DNA from: Stercoripulliclostridium_A sp963642145 | Lineage (GTDB): Bacteria > Bacillota > Clostridia > Christensenellales > DTU072 | Direction of reading: 5' to 3' | DNA: 64,000 bases | Assembly: GCA_963642145.1 (NCBI GenBank) | Contig: CAVIFU010000001.1 | Location: 62,001 to 126,000 of the forward strand | Shown here: positions 27,966 through 36,969 of the stretch, piece after piece | Layout: every line of letters starts with the position of its first letter | How positions within the stretch are numbered: the stretch's first letter is position 1 | The notes under the pieces: generated by a model | The model's database searches: none | Told to the model about the DNA's origin: nothing | Seen by the model: the letters and a program-made list of their open reading frames with translations, nothing else | Program-made: the position numbers and the translations under genes

Positions 27966-28822
27966 GCCGGTATCGGTGTAAATGCCATCAAAACGGCTGT
28001 AAAGTATACGGCGAATATAATGCTGTCAAGCCTATCGATAACTCCGCCGTGGCTGCCGAGCAAGGTCGAAAAGTCCTTGATTTCAAATTCTCTTTTGATT
28101 TTAGAGGCAAACAAGTCTCCGAGTTCGGATATGACGGCTATCGCCGTACCGGTCAAAGCATAGAACAAGATCGGATTTTTGAATACGTCGGAGAATCTGA
28201 GCGCGTCGTTTACCGGGACCCCGGCATACTCAAACATCGCATAAACTATCAGCGCGCCTCCGGCACCGCCGAGCAAGCCCAAAATCGAACCAGAGTATGT
28301 TTTTTTAGGGCTGATCGTCGGGAAAATCTTCGGACCTTTTATTGCGCTTCCGGCATAAAACGCAACGGTATCCGAGAGCATCGCCGCCGCTGCCGCCATA
28401 AGGATGGGAAGCATGCCGTAGTAATGCGTCATGCTCAAAGCAACGCCGAACGGAAGCGCCGCATACACCGTTACGAGCAAAGTATACAGCAATCCGTTAA
28501 TCCCTATTTTTTTATCAAAGATAAAGAAGATAAATGCGAGCATTGTTCCCACGCCGAATACGGTCCAAAGTCCTTTATAGCCGAAGAACCAAATCATCGG
28601 ATAAACGGCAATGAGTTCCAAGGCAATCGGAATTACGGCAACGTTGTAGCCGTGCTTTTTGCCCTGGCTAATCATTTCGTAGGTGCAGAATCCGGATACG
28701 ATAAGCAAAAGCGCGTCAAAGAACGGTTGTCCCTTGCCGTCCCACAGCCCGGTGAGGAGTACAAAACCCATCAATACTCCGAGCATTGCCAAACCGAGAA
28801 TTGTTTTTTTGAGCATTTTCAT
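27962..28822 (-). CDS. cdsA: Phosphatidate cytidylyltransferase
   Basis: The 286-residue membrane enzyme makes CDP-diacylglycerol for phospholipid synthesis. About eight helices are visible, and the C-terminal signature SKIKREFEIKDF and GSHGGVIDRLDS carries the catalytic Asp residues. It follows uppS with a one-base overlap. Confidence 0.95.
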   Translation of the reverse strand: MKMLKKTILGLAMLGVLMGFVLLTGLWDGKGQPFFDALLLIVSGFCTYEMISQGKKHGYNVAVIPIALELIAVYPMIWFFGYKGLWTVFGVGTMLAFIFFIFDKKIGINGLLYTLLVTVYAALPFGVALSMTHYYGMLPILMAAAAAMLSDTVAFYAGSAIKGPKIFPTISPKKTYSGSILGLLGGAGGALIVYAMFEYAGVPVNDALRFSDVFKNPILFYALTGTAIAVISELGDLFASKIKREFEIKDFSTLLGSHGGVIDRLDSIIFAVYFTAVLMAFTPIPA

Positions 28823-29508
28823 TATACGTTACCGAAATTCCTTTTTATTTTCTTATATTGCTTCATCACGTCGTACACGTCGCCTTTGTCTGCGTCCGGG
28901 AACAACTTATCGAGGAAAAACATTTCCGCATACGTCGTTCTGAACGGTAAATATCCGGACAACCTTTTGTAACCGCCGTATCTTATCAGCGCGTCTACCG
29001 GAGGCAAAGAGGCAGAATACATATATTGTTCCACTTCTTCTATTGTCGTAGACGTATAATCGGCGTTGACGAGTTTTTGGGCAAATACGTAATTAAACGC
29101 CTTGGTTATTTCGTCCATGCCGTTGTATGCAAACACAAACGCAAGCGTCATGCCCCTATTGTTAATTGTCGCGGCATTGGCTTTGGAAATTGTTCCCATC
29201 AACTCCGGAGTCAAGCTTTGGTAATCTCCCACAAAAAACAAGCGATAACCGCGTTCTTTGCATATCGGGAGCAAAGTGTTTTCGAGGTAATCGGCGTATA
29301 CGGAAGACAGCGCAAGCGACGCGCCGGCACCTCTCTTTTTGTTTTCCGCGCTTGAAACGTAAAAAGACACACACGCGAGCCTAAGCTCGTCGCATGCGTC
29401 TATGATATCGGTTATGGCGCGTGTGCCGTACAAGTAACCGTTTACTCGCGGCAAATTACGTTTGGCGGCCCACCTTCCGGCGCCGTCGGGGATTACGGCA
29501 AGATGCAT
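28822..29508 (-). CDS. uppS: Undecaprenyl diphosphate synthase
   Basis: The 228-residue cis-prenyltransferase makes the C55 carrier lipid for cell wall synthesis. The substrate-binding VIPDGAGRWA is at the N terminus with the catalytic Asp at residue 8 (most homologues read MDGNGRWA). The C-terminal DALIRYGGYKRLSGYLPF is a variant of the usual DLLIRTSGE-x-RLSNF pattern. It lies 4 nt after frr. Confidence 0.92.
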   Translation of the reverse strand: MHLAVIPDGAGRWAAKRNLPRVNGYLYGTRAITDIIDACDELRLACVSFYVSSAENKKRGAGASLALSSVYADYLENTLLPICKERGYRLFFVGDYQSLTPELMGTISKANAATINNRGMTLAFVFAYNGMDEITKAFNYVFAQKLVNADYTSTTIEEVEQYMYSASLPPVDALIRYGGYKRLSGYLPFRTTYAEMFFLDKLFPDADKGDVYDVMKQYKKIKRNFGNV

Positions 29509-29512
29509 GGAC

Positions 29513-30088
29513 CTATACGGACATGATCTCCGTTTCTTTGTCGGCGGCTATTTTTTCAACGTCCGCAATGGCTGTCGAAACGATTTTTTCAACGTCTTTT
29601 TCTTGTCCGTAGAGATCGTCCTCTGTCGTGATGCCGTCTTTTTTGTATCCGCGCAGAAGCTCTATGGCGTCGCGACGGATGTTACGTATGGCAACTTTGG
29701 CGTTTTCCGCCGTGCTTTTGACCTCTTTCACGAGGGCGCGACGACGTTCTTCGGTAAGTTCGGGAAATACCATGCGCAATACTTTGCCGTCGTTTGTCGG
29801 GAATATTCCGAGGTTGGCTGCAATAATAGCTTTCTCCACGGATTTAAGCGCACTGCCGTCCCAAACGTTGATGATAAGCATTCTTGCTTCCGGGACGGTA
29901 ATGTTAGCCATTTGATTTATGGGCGTATCCACGCCGTAGTACGGCACGACAACTTTATCCAAGATGTGAGGGTTGGCTCTGCCGGCGCGGAGCGATTGAT
30001 ATTCCGTATGCAGATTCGCAATCGTTTTGGCAACGCGTTCGTTAAGATCGTCAAATACCATTTGTACTTCCATTAGTTCGTAGGACAT
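29513..30088 (-). CDS. frr: Ribosome recycling factor
   Basis: This 191-residue factor splits post-termination ribosomes with EF-G. The LRAGRANPHILDKV and ERRRALVKEVKS motifs are clear. GTGAGG precedes the ATG. Unlike in Bacillus, rpsB, tsf and pyrH are not upstream; the spoIIIA operon is there instead. Confidence 0.96.
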   Translation of the reverse strand: MSYELMEVQMVFDDLNERVAKTIANLHTEYQSLRAGRANPHILDKVVVPYYGVDTPINQMANITVPEARMLIINVWDGSALKSVEKAIIAANLGIFPTNDGKVLRMVFPELTEERRRALVKEVKSTAENAKVAIRNIRRDAIELLRGYKKDGITTEDDLYGQEKDVEKIVSTAIADVEKIAADKETEIMSV

Positions 30089-30114
30089 ATATTACCTCAC
30101 TTGATTTCTTTTTA

Positions 30115-30146
30115 ATTATAATAACATAGCGCGCGCGACAATACAA
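30115..30146 (-). promoter_or_regulatory. Promoter of the frr-uppS-cdsA operon
   Basis: TTGTAT, 17 bp, TATTAT on the minus strand, with an overlapping TATAAT 3 nt further on. It gives a short leader with a Shine-Dalgarno site. Confidence 0.55.
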
Positions 30147-30191
30147 GTGTTTTTTATAAATCGGTACTTACGTAGTCGGGACAGAATCGGC

Positions 30192-30231
30192 TAAAAAAAG
30201 AGCTGTTAACGACTCATTCATTAACAGCCCC
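30192..30231 (-). terminator. Terminator of the spoIIIA operon
   Basis: An 8-bp perfect stem (GCTGTTAA / TTAACAGC) with flanking G pairs is followed by CTC and seven Ts, directly after spoIIIAH. Confidence 0.85.
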
Positions 30232-30236
30232 TATTC

Positions 30237-30764
30237 TTATACGTAAGGAATTACCACTACGTTTTGCGCTTTGAAATCCGTTTCGGAAACGACTATGTTA
30301 AGTATTTGCGCGGCGTCTTCGAGCGTTAAATCCTCATCCATCACCACAACGTTTACATTGTCGGTGCTGATTGTTACAACGCAGTCTTGGAAGCCTTTGG
30401 CTTTTATCAGCCCTTCGAGGACGAGTTCGGTTTCCATCGCGCTTGTCAATTTGAGCTTTTGATTCTCGGCGCCTTGTACCGCGCTCTCCGTTGAAGTTGC
30501 GGATGCGATTATGTCGTCAAGGTACGCAATTTCTTGAGTACGAGTCGCTTCCCTATCCGTTCGATACGTCGAGAAGAAAGTCGCTTGCGAGCTTGCGTTA
30601 TTCACATCGGTTGAGGATCCGTCGGCGTTCTTTTTGACGTTCAAAAAGTAATTCAAACACCCTGTCGCTACCAAAAGCGCAACCATACAGGCAATAACTA
30701 TAATTTTCTTTTTGTTGGCTTTCAATATGCCGGCGAATTTAGAAAGTTTGCTGTTTTGCTTCAT
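30237..30764 (-). CDS. spoIIIAH: Stage III sporulation protein AH
   Basis: The 175-residue protein has one N-terminal membrane helix (about 18-37) and a YscJ/FliF-like domain. In Bacillus it forms a ring that docks with SpoIIQ across the forespore septum. It is the last gene of the operon and is followed by a strong terminator. Confidence 0.88.
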   Translation of the reverse strand: MKQNSKLSKFAGILKANKKKIIVIACMVALLVATGCLNYFLNVKKNADGSSTDVNNASSQATFFSTYRTDREATRTQEIAYLDDIIASATSTESAVQGAENQKLKLTSAMETELVLEGLIKAKGFQDCVVTISTDNVNVVVMDEDLTLEDAAQILNIVVSETDFKAQNVVVIPYV

Positions 30765-31294
30765 ACATCTCTCCTTGTAAATATTTGTATAGAGTTTGCG
30801 TTAACGCCGAGTACCGTTGCAGTTGCCTGTAACAAGCGGAGTTTGACCATAACGTTATCCGCGCCTTCGGCAACTATGATTACGCCTTGAATTTGCGGCA
30901 TTTTTTCTTGTAGTACAATTACATCCGAATTGGTTATTAGCGGTGAAGACGTAGTAGTTGTCGTAGTTGTTTGTCCGTTGCTTCCCGTCGTAGTCGTCGT
31001 GTGCGAATTATTGGTTGACGCCGTCACGATTTCGGAAGTCGCGCTGTATGTAATCATGACTTTTACGCTACCGGCTCCGTCTATTTCCGAGAGAATATCG
31101 GCAAGCCTCGATTCAAGTCCGTCCGTAAGCGATGAAGTTTCTTTGGCGGCGGATTCCGTGCTTGTTTCCTTAGTCGTCTTTTCGTTTACGTTAAAGTATA
31201 TTATCAACAGTACCGCGATTATGATTACTCCCACAATAATTTCTATATGCTTTACGGATTTTATCCTTTGAGCCAGTTCTTTAAGTTTATTCAT
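30761..31294 (-). CDS. spoIIIAG: Stage III sporulation protein AG
   Basis: The 177-residue ring-forming protein has a membrane helix near residues 19-37 and a Ser/Thr-rich stretch within the periplasmic domain. The ATG at 31294 (MNKLKELAQR) is chosen; the open frame extends 12 codons upstream, but this start overlaps spoIIIAF by 8 nt as is typical of the operon. Confidence 0.88.
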   Translation of the reverse strand: MNKLKELAQRIKSVKHIEIIVGVIIIAVLLIIYFNVNEKTTKETSTESAAKETSSLTDGLESRLADILSEIDGAGSVKVMITYSATSEIVTASTNNSHTTTTTGSNGQTTTTTTTSSPLITNSDVIVLQEKMPQIQGVIIVAEGADNVMVKLRLLQATATVLGVNANSIQIFTRRDV

Positions 31295-31796
31295 AATCGA
31301 GCCCCGCAATTGTAATGTTTTCACCGTCAACGTTTATAGAAGTTTCTATAATTTCGGTAATGTCTGCAATAATATCTATATTTTTCTTTTCGGGAGATAT
31401 TACGGCATTGGTAAAAATAGCCACAACCTTTTCAATCTTTTCGCCGTTATAACCCGTTATTTCGTACACGCTTACAAAAACGCCCTCATATCCGTGCTTC
31501 GATAAGCTCTCTACGCAAAGTGTTTCTTTCCGTGCCGTATCGGCGTCATATGCCGCTAAGTCCTCAGCGTCGAATTCACTTACCGACGCCGTCCGCGATT
31601 CTGTATCGAACAACTCCGCAATATCGAAATCCGAATTGACTAACTTCGGAATCGGATAAATTATAACAGCAAAGACAAGTAGCGCGGCTATGCCTTTGAC
31701 ATACTTTTTCGTCTCCCCGTCCGCAATAAAAACGTCTATAAGCGTTGTCAAACAAACAACTCCGACTATGCTCATTATATACGCGGTAAAGCTCAT
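31287..31796 (-). CDS. spoIIIAF: Stage III sporulation protein AF
   Basis: The 169-residue protein starts with two membrane helices (about 6-24 and 35-53) and ends with a soluble domain. It is called from its position between AE and AG and its size. Confidence 0.85.
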   Translation of the reverse strand: MSFTAYIMSIVGVVCLTTLIDVFIADGETKKYVKGIAALLVFAVIIYPIPKLVNSDFDIAELFDTESRTASVSEFDAEDLAAYDADTARKETLCVESLSKHGYEGVFVSVYEITGYNGEKIEKVVAIFTNAVISPEKKNIDIIADITEIIETSINVDGENITIAGLDYE

Positions 31797-33046
31797 ACCA
31801 CCCCCGCATTGAATGCGCCGATAACCGTCATGAAAATTACGAATATCATAAATCCGACGCCCGCGCAGGAGGCTATCGGCAAAGATAGATTTTGCGCCGT
31901 ATTGTAGAGCAAATTTGTTACCTTTGCGTCCGTAACCGGCTCCAACAGCCCGGATAGCAGCTTAAGCGCAAGCGAGTAACAAACGGTTTTAATTATCGGC
32001 ACAAGCGTAATCAAAAGTATCGCAATAAGCAGTGCCAGCCCGAAAGCGTTTTTTATCAAAACGGCGCTCGCGACCACAATATCGAAACCTTCCGCCAAAT
32101 ATCCGCCGAGTATGGGAATATAGCTCGATAACGCGAATTTCGCCGATTTTATGCTTACGGTGTCGATACTTGCACCTACCAGCCCTTGAGCGGAAATCAT
32201 TGCGGTGATTATCGAAAATGTCAGTCCGAGCGTCCAACTTCCCACGGATTTCAAAGCTTTGGAGAGCTTGTCGAGTTTGATGTTGTCGCTCATATTGCCT
32301 ATTATCGTAAATACCGTAACCGCGTAGAAAACAGGCAAAACGAACGTAACGATGATTTTGACGGCAAAACCGCAAAACAACGTTACGCAAGGCTCCAAAA
32401 AGCCCACGGTACCCGTTCCGCCTATCGCCGTAATGATAGTTGCAAATATCGGTACGGATATTTCCGTCAACCGAGAAATACTCGTGATTACGTTTTTTAT
32501 ATCGATTATCAGATTGCTTACCGAAATACCTATCGTTACGGCAATTCCGCCGTATACCGTCCAATATACGAGCTGTTTTGTGCTTTCTCTTTTGAAGCCC
32601 GATGTCAGTTGTTCGCTCATTCCGTAGAAAATCGCAAGTACGGCGATCCCTGCAAGAGAGGCAAAAGTCGCGCTCAAATTTTTAAGTACGGCTTTAATTA
32701 AGTAGTTAAGGATTTCTTCCGAGCCTATCGATACGTTGCCGTCAATGATGTTTTTGAGCAAGACCTTTATACTTCCGCCGAGCGAGGACTTCAACGCTTC
32801 GTCCAAAGAGTCGAAATATTCGTCCAATTCCTTTGAATCCAAACCGTCGATGACTTTGTCTATCTCGTTTTCCATCTCTTTTTTTATGTCCTCTTCTTTT
32901 GCGTTCGCAACGCGCTCATTTACAGGCGCAATGCCCAAAATCAGCCCTATAAACGTAGCTATAGCTACAAGTATTGCTATTTTATGATACTTGCAACGGA
33001 TGTTATTACTCCGGAGATTATTGGTAACGACAGTCCCAAAATACAT
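31793..33046 (-). CDS. spoIIIAE: Stage III sporulation protein AE
   Basis: The 417-residue polytopic membrane protein of the SpoIIIA channel has an N-terminal signal-like helix (about 23-45) and about eight more helices. The ATG at 33046 lies inside spoIIIAD, a 70-nt overlap. It is supported by GGAGGT 6 nt upstream; no ATG, GTG or TTG occurs between it and the hydrophobic segment. Confidence 0.9.
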   Translation of the reverse strand: MYFGTVVTNNLRSNNIRCKYHKIAILVAIATFIGLILGIAPVNERVANAKEEDIKKEMENEIDKVIDGLDSKELDEYFDSLDEALKSSLGGSIKVLLKNIIDGNVSIGSEEILNYLIKAVLKNLSATFASLAGIAVLAIFYGMSEQLTSGFKRESTKQLVYWTVYGGIAVTIGISVSNLIIDIKNVITSISRLTEISVPIFATIITAIGGTGTVGFLEPCVTLFCGFAVKIIVTFVLPVFYAVTVFTIIGNMSDNIKLDKLSKALKSVGSWTLGLTFSIITAMISAQGLVGASIDTVSIKSAKFALSSYIPILGGYLAEGFDIVVASAVLIKNAFGLALLIAILLITLVPIIKTVCYSLALKLLSGLLEPVTDAKVTNLLYNTAQNLSLPIASCAGVGFMIFVIFMTVIGAFNAGVV

Positions 33047-33363
33047 ACTTTACCTCCGAACAAAATTTTTTTTGCAATAGACGGCGAGCCGTAATCCTCC
33101 GCAACGTTTCCGCTAAACTCCGTTATATACCCGACGCCTATTACTCTTATTACGGTTTTGATTATTTTATTATCGAGACCGGCAAGCTCCACGAGGCGCA
33201 TGTATTCGTCTAAGATTCCCGTAAATTCATCTATCAGAGAAACTACTATGATTATCCCCGTAACAATTCCCGCAAGAGCGGCAAGCGACGGTTTAACCTC
33301 TTTTAGCACGGTAGAACATATAAGCCCGAGCATGCCTATTCCGATGATTTTAATGATGCTCAT
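32977..33363 (-). CDS. spoIIIAD: Stage III sporulation protein AD
   Basis: The 128-residue membrane protein has four helices and the SpoIIIAC/AD family pattern (SLIDEFTGILDEYM). It overlaps spoIIIAC by 4 nt. Confidence 0.92.
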   Translation of the reverse strand: MSIIKIIGIGMLGLICSTVLKEVKPSLAALAGIVTGIIIVVSLIDEFTGILDEYMRLVELAGLDNKIIKTVIRVIGVGYITEFSGNVAEDYGSPSIAKKILFGGKVCILGLSLPIISGVITSVASIIK

Positions 33364-33563
33364 CCGTATAGATTAAAGAGCGATTGTACCGTTCCGAGGA
33401 GATCGGAGACCATATTTATAACCATAACGAGAACGACTATGAGCGCGGTAAGCGTTACAAAAGTTCCGAGTTCTTTTTTGTCACTTTTGTCGAGTATGGT
33501 ATTTATAACCGCGCTTAGAACGCCCACACCCGCTATTTTAAGTAAAGTTTCTATTCCCGTCAT
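33360..33563 (-). CDS. spoIIIAC: Stage III sporulation protein AC
   Basis: The 67-residue protein has two membrane helices and matches SpoIIIAC in length and layout (KIAGVGVLSAVINTIL, DKSDKKELGTFV). It overlaps spoIIIAB and spoIIIAD by 4 nt each. Confidence 0.92.
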   Translation of the reverse strand: MTGIETLLKIAGVGVLSAVINTILDKSDKKELGTFVTLTALIVVLVMVINMVSDLLGTVQSLFNLYG

Positions 33564-34042
33564 AGTATGATTATCAATAACCCGACGCCCAACAATATCA
33601 AGAGTTTACCGGCGAGTTCCCCCTTTTTAGATTTATCCGCCGTGGCGGTTTCTTTTAGTCCGAGCGCTGCGGCATATGCGCTTTTGAGTATATTGCGTCG
33701 CGCCTCGAAATCGCTTCTTGCAAGTTCGTTTATGAATACGCAAATATCGTTTACGGCTTCTTTGGGCAGAGTCTTGCACTCGAAAACGGCTTTGTTGTTT
33801 GACTCCAAGCCGTCCGCGCATTTTGTAAGCGAGTTTTTGAGTTGCTCGGTGCGCGCGCCGTAATTACGCATAAGTTCGCATAGTCCTGTTCGCATGAATT
33901 CTGTTTCTCTCTCTACATAAGCGACAAATGAAAGGTAATCTTCCGCTACTGCAAGACGAATCTTGTAGTATTTTTCGATTTGAAAGCCTATGTAAGCGAA
34001 ACCGATAACTATTACGGCGCCGAGGAGCAACTTGTATATCAT
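33560..34042 (-). CDS. spoIIIAB: Stage III sporulation protein AB
   Basis: The 160-residue protein has helices at both ends and a helical centre, resembling type II secretion GspF. It lies between AA and AC with 4-nt overlaps. Confidence 0.88.
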   Translation of the reverse strand: MIYKLLLGAVIVIGFAYIGFQIEKYYKIRLAVAEDYLSFVAYVERETEFMRTGLCELMRNYGARTEQLKNSLTKCADGLESNNKAVFECKTLPKEAVNDICVFINELARSDFEARRNILKSAYAAALGLKETATADKSKKGELAGKLLILLGVGLLIIIL

Positions 34043-34857
34043 AACTTCACAATGGATTTTATGCTTCCCATTGTCGGCTTATTACTCAACGTAACGGCGT
34101 AATCGAAATGTTCTCCGATAATTTTCTTGATGTGTTCCGGTGCGGTTTTGTAATCTTTGATGTGCGCGCTGGCAATGATTTTTATACCGGATGAGCTTAA
34201 TTCGGCAAGAGAGGCGACGTCGCGACTGAAATAAAGTTCGTCGCATACGACTACTTCAGGTGCCATTGCGCGCAGAATACCCTCCGCGACTATGCTTTTG
34301 GGTGCGTCGGACATCACATCCAAGTACTGTCCGAATCTGTAATTTTCGGAATAAATTTCTCCGCGTTCGTCAATTATCAATGTATCGGCCCTCTCCGAGC
34401 TTATGCGCGCCAAGTCGCGTATCAACGTGGTTTTACCGCAAAACGGCGGCGACATCAGCAACACACCCTTTTCAGAGTCAAGCAAGCGTTGCAAGGCGTT
34501 CGCGCAGCCAAAAATCTCATGCGGTATTCTGATATTTAACGACGTTGTATTTTTTATTGTGATAATTCTGCTTCCGTCCGTCACCGCTTGTCCGCAAATT
34601 CCTATTCTGATGCCGTCAAAGGTAACGTATCCCCTCTTAATCTCGTCTTGAAACGCATATAAAGAGTTTTTTGTAGCTCGCGCGAGTATGGTTTGGATGT
34701 CGTCCTTTGTCGCTGCGACGCGCAAAGTGCGCCTTTCCGTACCGTTTTTGATTACGACGGCTCTGTTTGCGCGCACGCAAACTTCCGTCAGTTCGTTTGT
34801 CTTAAATTCGGCGGTTATTTCCGAGTACAATGCAGCCCCGAGCAAATAGTCAAGCAT
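34039..34857 (-). CDS. spoIIIAA: Stage III sporulation protein AA (ATPase)
   Basis: The 272-residue secretion-type ATPase powers the SpoIIIA-SpoIIQ channel. Walker A is MSPPFCGKTTLI near residue 135 and TLIIDERGE follows as Walker B. The ATG at 34857 has no Shine-Dalgarno site; a sigma-E-like TACAAT lies 5 nt upstream. Confidence 0.92.
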   Translation of the reverse strand: MLDYLLGAALYSEITAEFKTNELTEVCVRANRAVVIKNGTERRTLRVAATKDDIQTILARATKNSLYAFQDEIKRGYVTFDGIRIGICGQAVTDGSRIITIKNTTSLNIRIPHEIFGCANALQRLLDSEKGVLLMSPPFCGKTTLIRDLARISSERADTLIIDERGEIYSENYRFGQYLDVMSDAPKSIVAEGILRAMAPEVVVCDELYFSRDVASLAELSSSGIKIIASAHIKDYKTAPEHIKKIIGEHFDYAVTLSNKPTMGSIKSIVKL

Positions 34858-34862
34858 ATAAA

Positions 34863-34891
34863 ATTGTACTCGGTAACGGGCAAAAAAATAA
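34863..34891 (-). promoter_or_regulatory. Sigma-E-like promoter of the spoIIIA operon
   Basis: TTATTTT, 14 bp, AGTACAAT resembles the sigma-E pattern; the -10 ends 5 nt before the spoIIIAA ATG. The -35 lies in the T-run of the efp terminator. The Bacillus operon is sigma-E controlled. Confidence 0.45.
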
Positions 34892-34912
34892 CGGCAACTT
34901 TCGTTGCCGTTT
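34881..34912 (-). terminator. Terminator of efp
   Basis: A perfect 8-bp stem (ACGGCAAC / GTTGCCGT) closed by a GAAA tetraloop, then TA and seven Ts on the minus strand. Confidence 0.9.
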
Positions 34913-34933
34913 GATATAATTTCTTAGTTGAGA

Positions 34934-35500
34934 TTAGTTAGCTCTGGACATATATTCGCCGGTACGAGTATCCACGCGGATCATCTCGCCTTCTTCAATG
35001 AAGAGCGGAACTTGTATTACGTAACCTGTTTCGAGTGTTGCGCCCTTGCTTCCGGGTTGTGCGGTAGCTCCGGGGATGCCGGGATCGCAGTGTGCTACTT
35101 GCAATACTACAAAGTTTTCCGGCTCAACCGAGAACGGGGATCCCTTGTAAAACGCTACGTCGACGAGACTGCCTTCCTTGATAAAGTGGAGAGCGTCTTC
35201 CACGAGGTCGTGGTTCATGGGGATCAAATCGTAAGTTTCGTTATCCATGAAGTAGTAAAGATCTCCGTCGTTATAGCTATAGGACATCTTTTTGCGCTCG
35301 ATGTATGCGAGCTCGAATTTTTCGCTGGGGTTAAAAGTTCTTTCAAGAACACTGCCGGTCATGACGTTACGCATTTTAACGCGAACGAACGCCGCACCCT
35401 TACCGGGTTTAACGTGTTGAAAGTCTATAACCACTTGCACGGTGTTGTCGAGTTCGAACGTATCGCCTTTTCTTAAATCGCCTGCTAATCTGTTTGCCAT
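34934..35500 (-). CDS. efp: Translation elongation factor P
   Basis: The 188-residue factor rescues ribosomes stalled at polyproline. The loop Lys that is modified in many bacteria is K34 in KPGKGAAF. Three beta-barrel domains are of normal length. GGAGGT precedes the ATG, and a strong terminator follows. Confidence 0.97.
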   Translation of the reverse strand: MANRLAGDLRKGDTFELDNTVQVVIDFQHVKPGKGAAFVRVKMRNVMTGSVLERTFNPSEKFELAYIERKKMSYSYNDGDLYYFMDNETYDLIPMNHDLVEDALHFIKEGSLVDVAFYKGSPFSVEPENFVVLQVAHCDPGIPGATAQPGSKGATLETGYVIQVPLFIEEGEMIRVDTRTGEYMSRAN

Positions 35501-35512
35501 ATGTACCTCCGA

Positions 35513-36559
35513 TTATTTCTCTAATATTATCAATTGTTTGGGAGAATTTGTCAAGTTATCCACCCTATTTTTTCTAAAAACAACTATATCTTCTATTCTA
35601 ACGCCGTATTTTCCCTCGATATAGGCGCCGGGTTCCACACTTGTGACCGCTCCGGCGGGTATTTTTGCCGTCGAACGAGGACTCATGCCGGGCGCTTCGT
35701 GTATATCGACTCCGAGAGAATGACCCAAAGAATGAGTGAAGTACTCGCCGTAACCGCGTTCTTTCAAAACGTTGCGCGCGATGGCGTCGCCTTCCGTTCC
35801 GGTCATTCCGGCGTGCAATTGTTCAAGAGCTGCGGTTTGCGCGGCAAGAACGGCGTCATACAAATCCGCATATCCTTCCGGAGGATTGCCTATTGCAAAA
35901 CTGCGCGTCATATCGGAACAATATCCCGCATATTTCGCGCCGAAATCGACGGTAACGACATCGTCTTTTTTAAGTTTATTTTGGGACGGATGCGCATGGG
36001 GACGAGATGTGTTTTGTCCGAACGCGACAATCGTATCGAACGCAAGCGTGCATCCTCTTGCATATATGGCGGAATTCATGAAAGAAGCGACGTCGAGTTC
36101 GGTCATACCGGGACGTATATAGTCTAACAGCATGGAAAAGACCTCATCCGTAACGGCTTGGGCTTTCTTTATGGCGGCAACTTCCTTTTTGTTCTTTACG
36201 GAACGCGCTTTCAGAATGTAATTTTCGGCTTTTTTGAGCTTAAATTTATAGTCGCCTGCGCGCAACGCAAGATAATCTTTGTGCAAAATGTGGTTGTCTT
36301 CGTAGCCTATGCTCTGTACACCCAGTTCTTTTGCGATATTCTTCGCGGTTGTCAGGTATCCGTCGGAGCCGCAATCAACTACTTCGAAATCGGGTAATAA
36401 TTCGCGTGCTTCTTCCGTAATACGCTTATCGGATACGTAATATTTTTTGTCTGCTGTTATCAATATAACGGCGTCATCGTTGGCGTATCCCGTGTAATAG
36501 AACAAATTCGACGGAGTTAAAATAATCAGGGCGTCGATCCCTCTTGCTAATTTCTTCAT
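35513..36559 (-). CDS. M24 aminopeptidase P homologue
   Basis: The 348-residue Xaa-Pro peptidase has a creatinase-like N domain and a pita-bread C domain with dinuclear metal ligands in VDFGAKYAGYCSDMTR, SLGHSLGVDIHE and VTSVEPG ... IRIEDI-like (VRIEDIVVF). The frame opens with ATG CGT ATG; the second ATG, at 36559, is chosen because a TTGACT-17-TATAAT promoter ends exactly 6 nt before it and the first ATG would lie upstream of the predicted transcript start. It is co-oriented with efp, 12 nt downstream. Confidence 0.92.
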   Translation of the reverse strand: MKKLARGIDALIILTPSNLFYYTGYANDDAVILITADKKYYVSDKRITEEARELLPDFEVVDCGSDGYLTTAKNIAKELGVQSIGYEDNHILHKDYLALRAGDYKFKLKKAENYILKARSVKNKKEVAAIKKAQAVTDEVFSMLLDYIRPGMTELDVASFMNSAIYARGCTLAFDTIVAFGQNTSRPHAHPSQNKLKKDDVVTVDFGAKYAGYCSDMTRSFAIGNPPEGYADLYDAVLAAQTAALEQLHAGMTGTEGDAIARNVLKERGYGEYFTHSLGHSLGVDIHEAPGMSPRSTAKIPAGAVTSVEPGAYIEGKYGVRIEDIVVFRKNRVDNLTNSPKQLIILEK

Positions 36560-36565
36560 ACGCAT

Positions 36566-36594
36566 ATTATATACGCGTAAGCGTTACAAGTCAA
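36566..36594 (-). promoter_or_regulatory. Sigma-A promoter of the aminopeptidase P gene, predicted leaderless
   Basis: TTGACT, 17 bp, TATAAT, then 6 nt (ATGCGT) to the ATG at 36559. The promoter overlaps the spacer in which the first ATG sits. Confidence 0.8.
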
Positions 36595-36608
36595 TAGAAC
36601 ACGCTCAG

Positions 36609-36968
36609 TTATTTACTTTTCGGCGTTGCGATGAGCCCTACGACAAAGCTTATGAATATAACTCCGGCAATACCTGCGCTCACGGCTTCTATTCCGCCGG
36701 TGACGGCTCCGAGTAAACCGTTGCGTAGCGCGCCTTGTATCGCACCTTTTGCGAGGTTGCTCCCGAAGCCTACGATCGGCACCGTCGCGCCGGCTTTGCC
36801 GAATTCCTCCACGTACTTATAAACGCCTATCGTTTCCGCAATAACGCCGACAAGTAGATACGATACGAGTATTCTTGCCGAGGTAACCTTGGTGCAATTA
36901 ATGAATATTTGCCCTATCATACATATTATACCGCCGACCAAAAATACTTTCAAATAATCCAAAATCAT
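36609..36968 (-). CDS. spoVAE: Stage V sporulation protein AE
   Basis: The 119-residue polytopic membrane protein is the SpoVAEb type. VGGIICMIGQ and VPIVGFGSNLAKGAI match the family. SpoVA proteins form the channel for dipicolinic acid in the spore. It follows spoVAD by 1 nt. Confidence 0.92.
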   Translation of the reverse strand: MILDYLKVFLVGGIICMIGQIFINCTKVTSARILVSYLLVGVIAETIGVYKYVEEFGKAGATVPIVGFGSNLAKGAIQGALRNGLLGAVTGGIEAVSAGIAGVIFISFVVGLIATPKSK

Positions 36969-36969
36969 A

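Noticed and set aside
36561..36565. First ATG of the aminopeptidase P frame as start
   Set aside because: It falls between the -10 and the predicted +1 and would not be in the mRNA.
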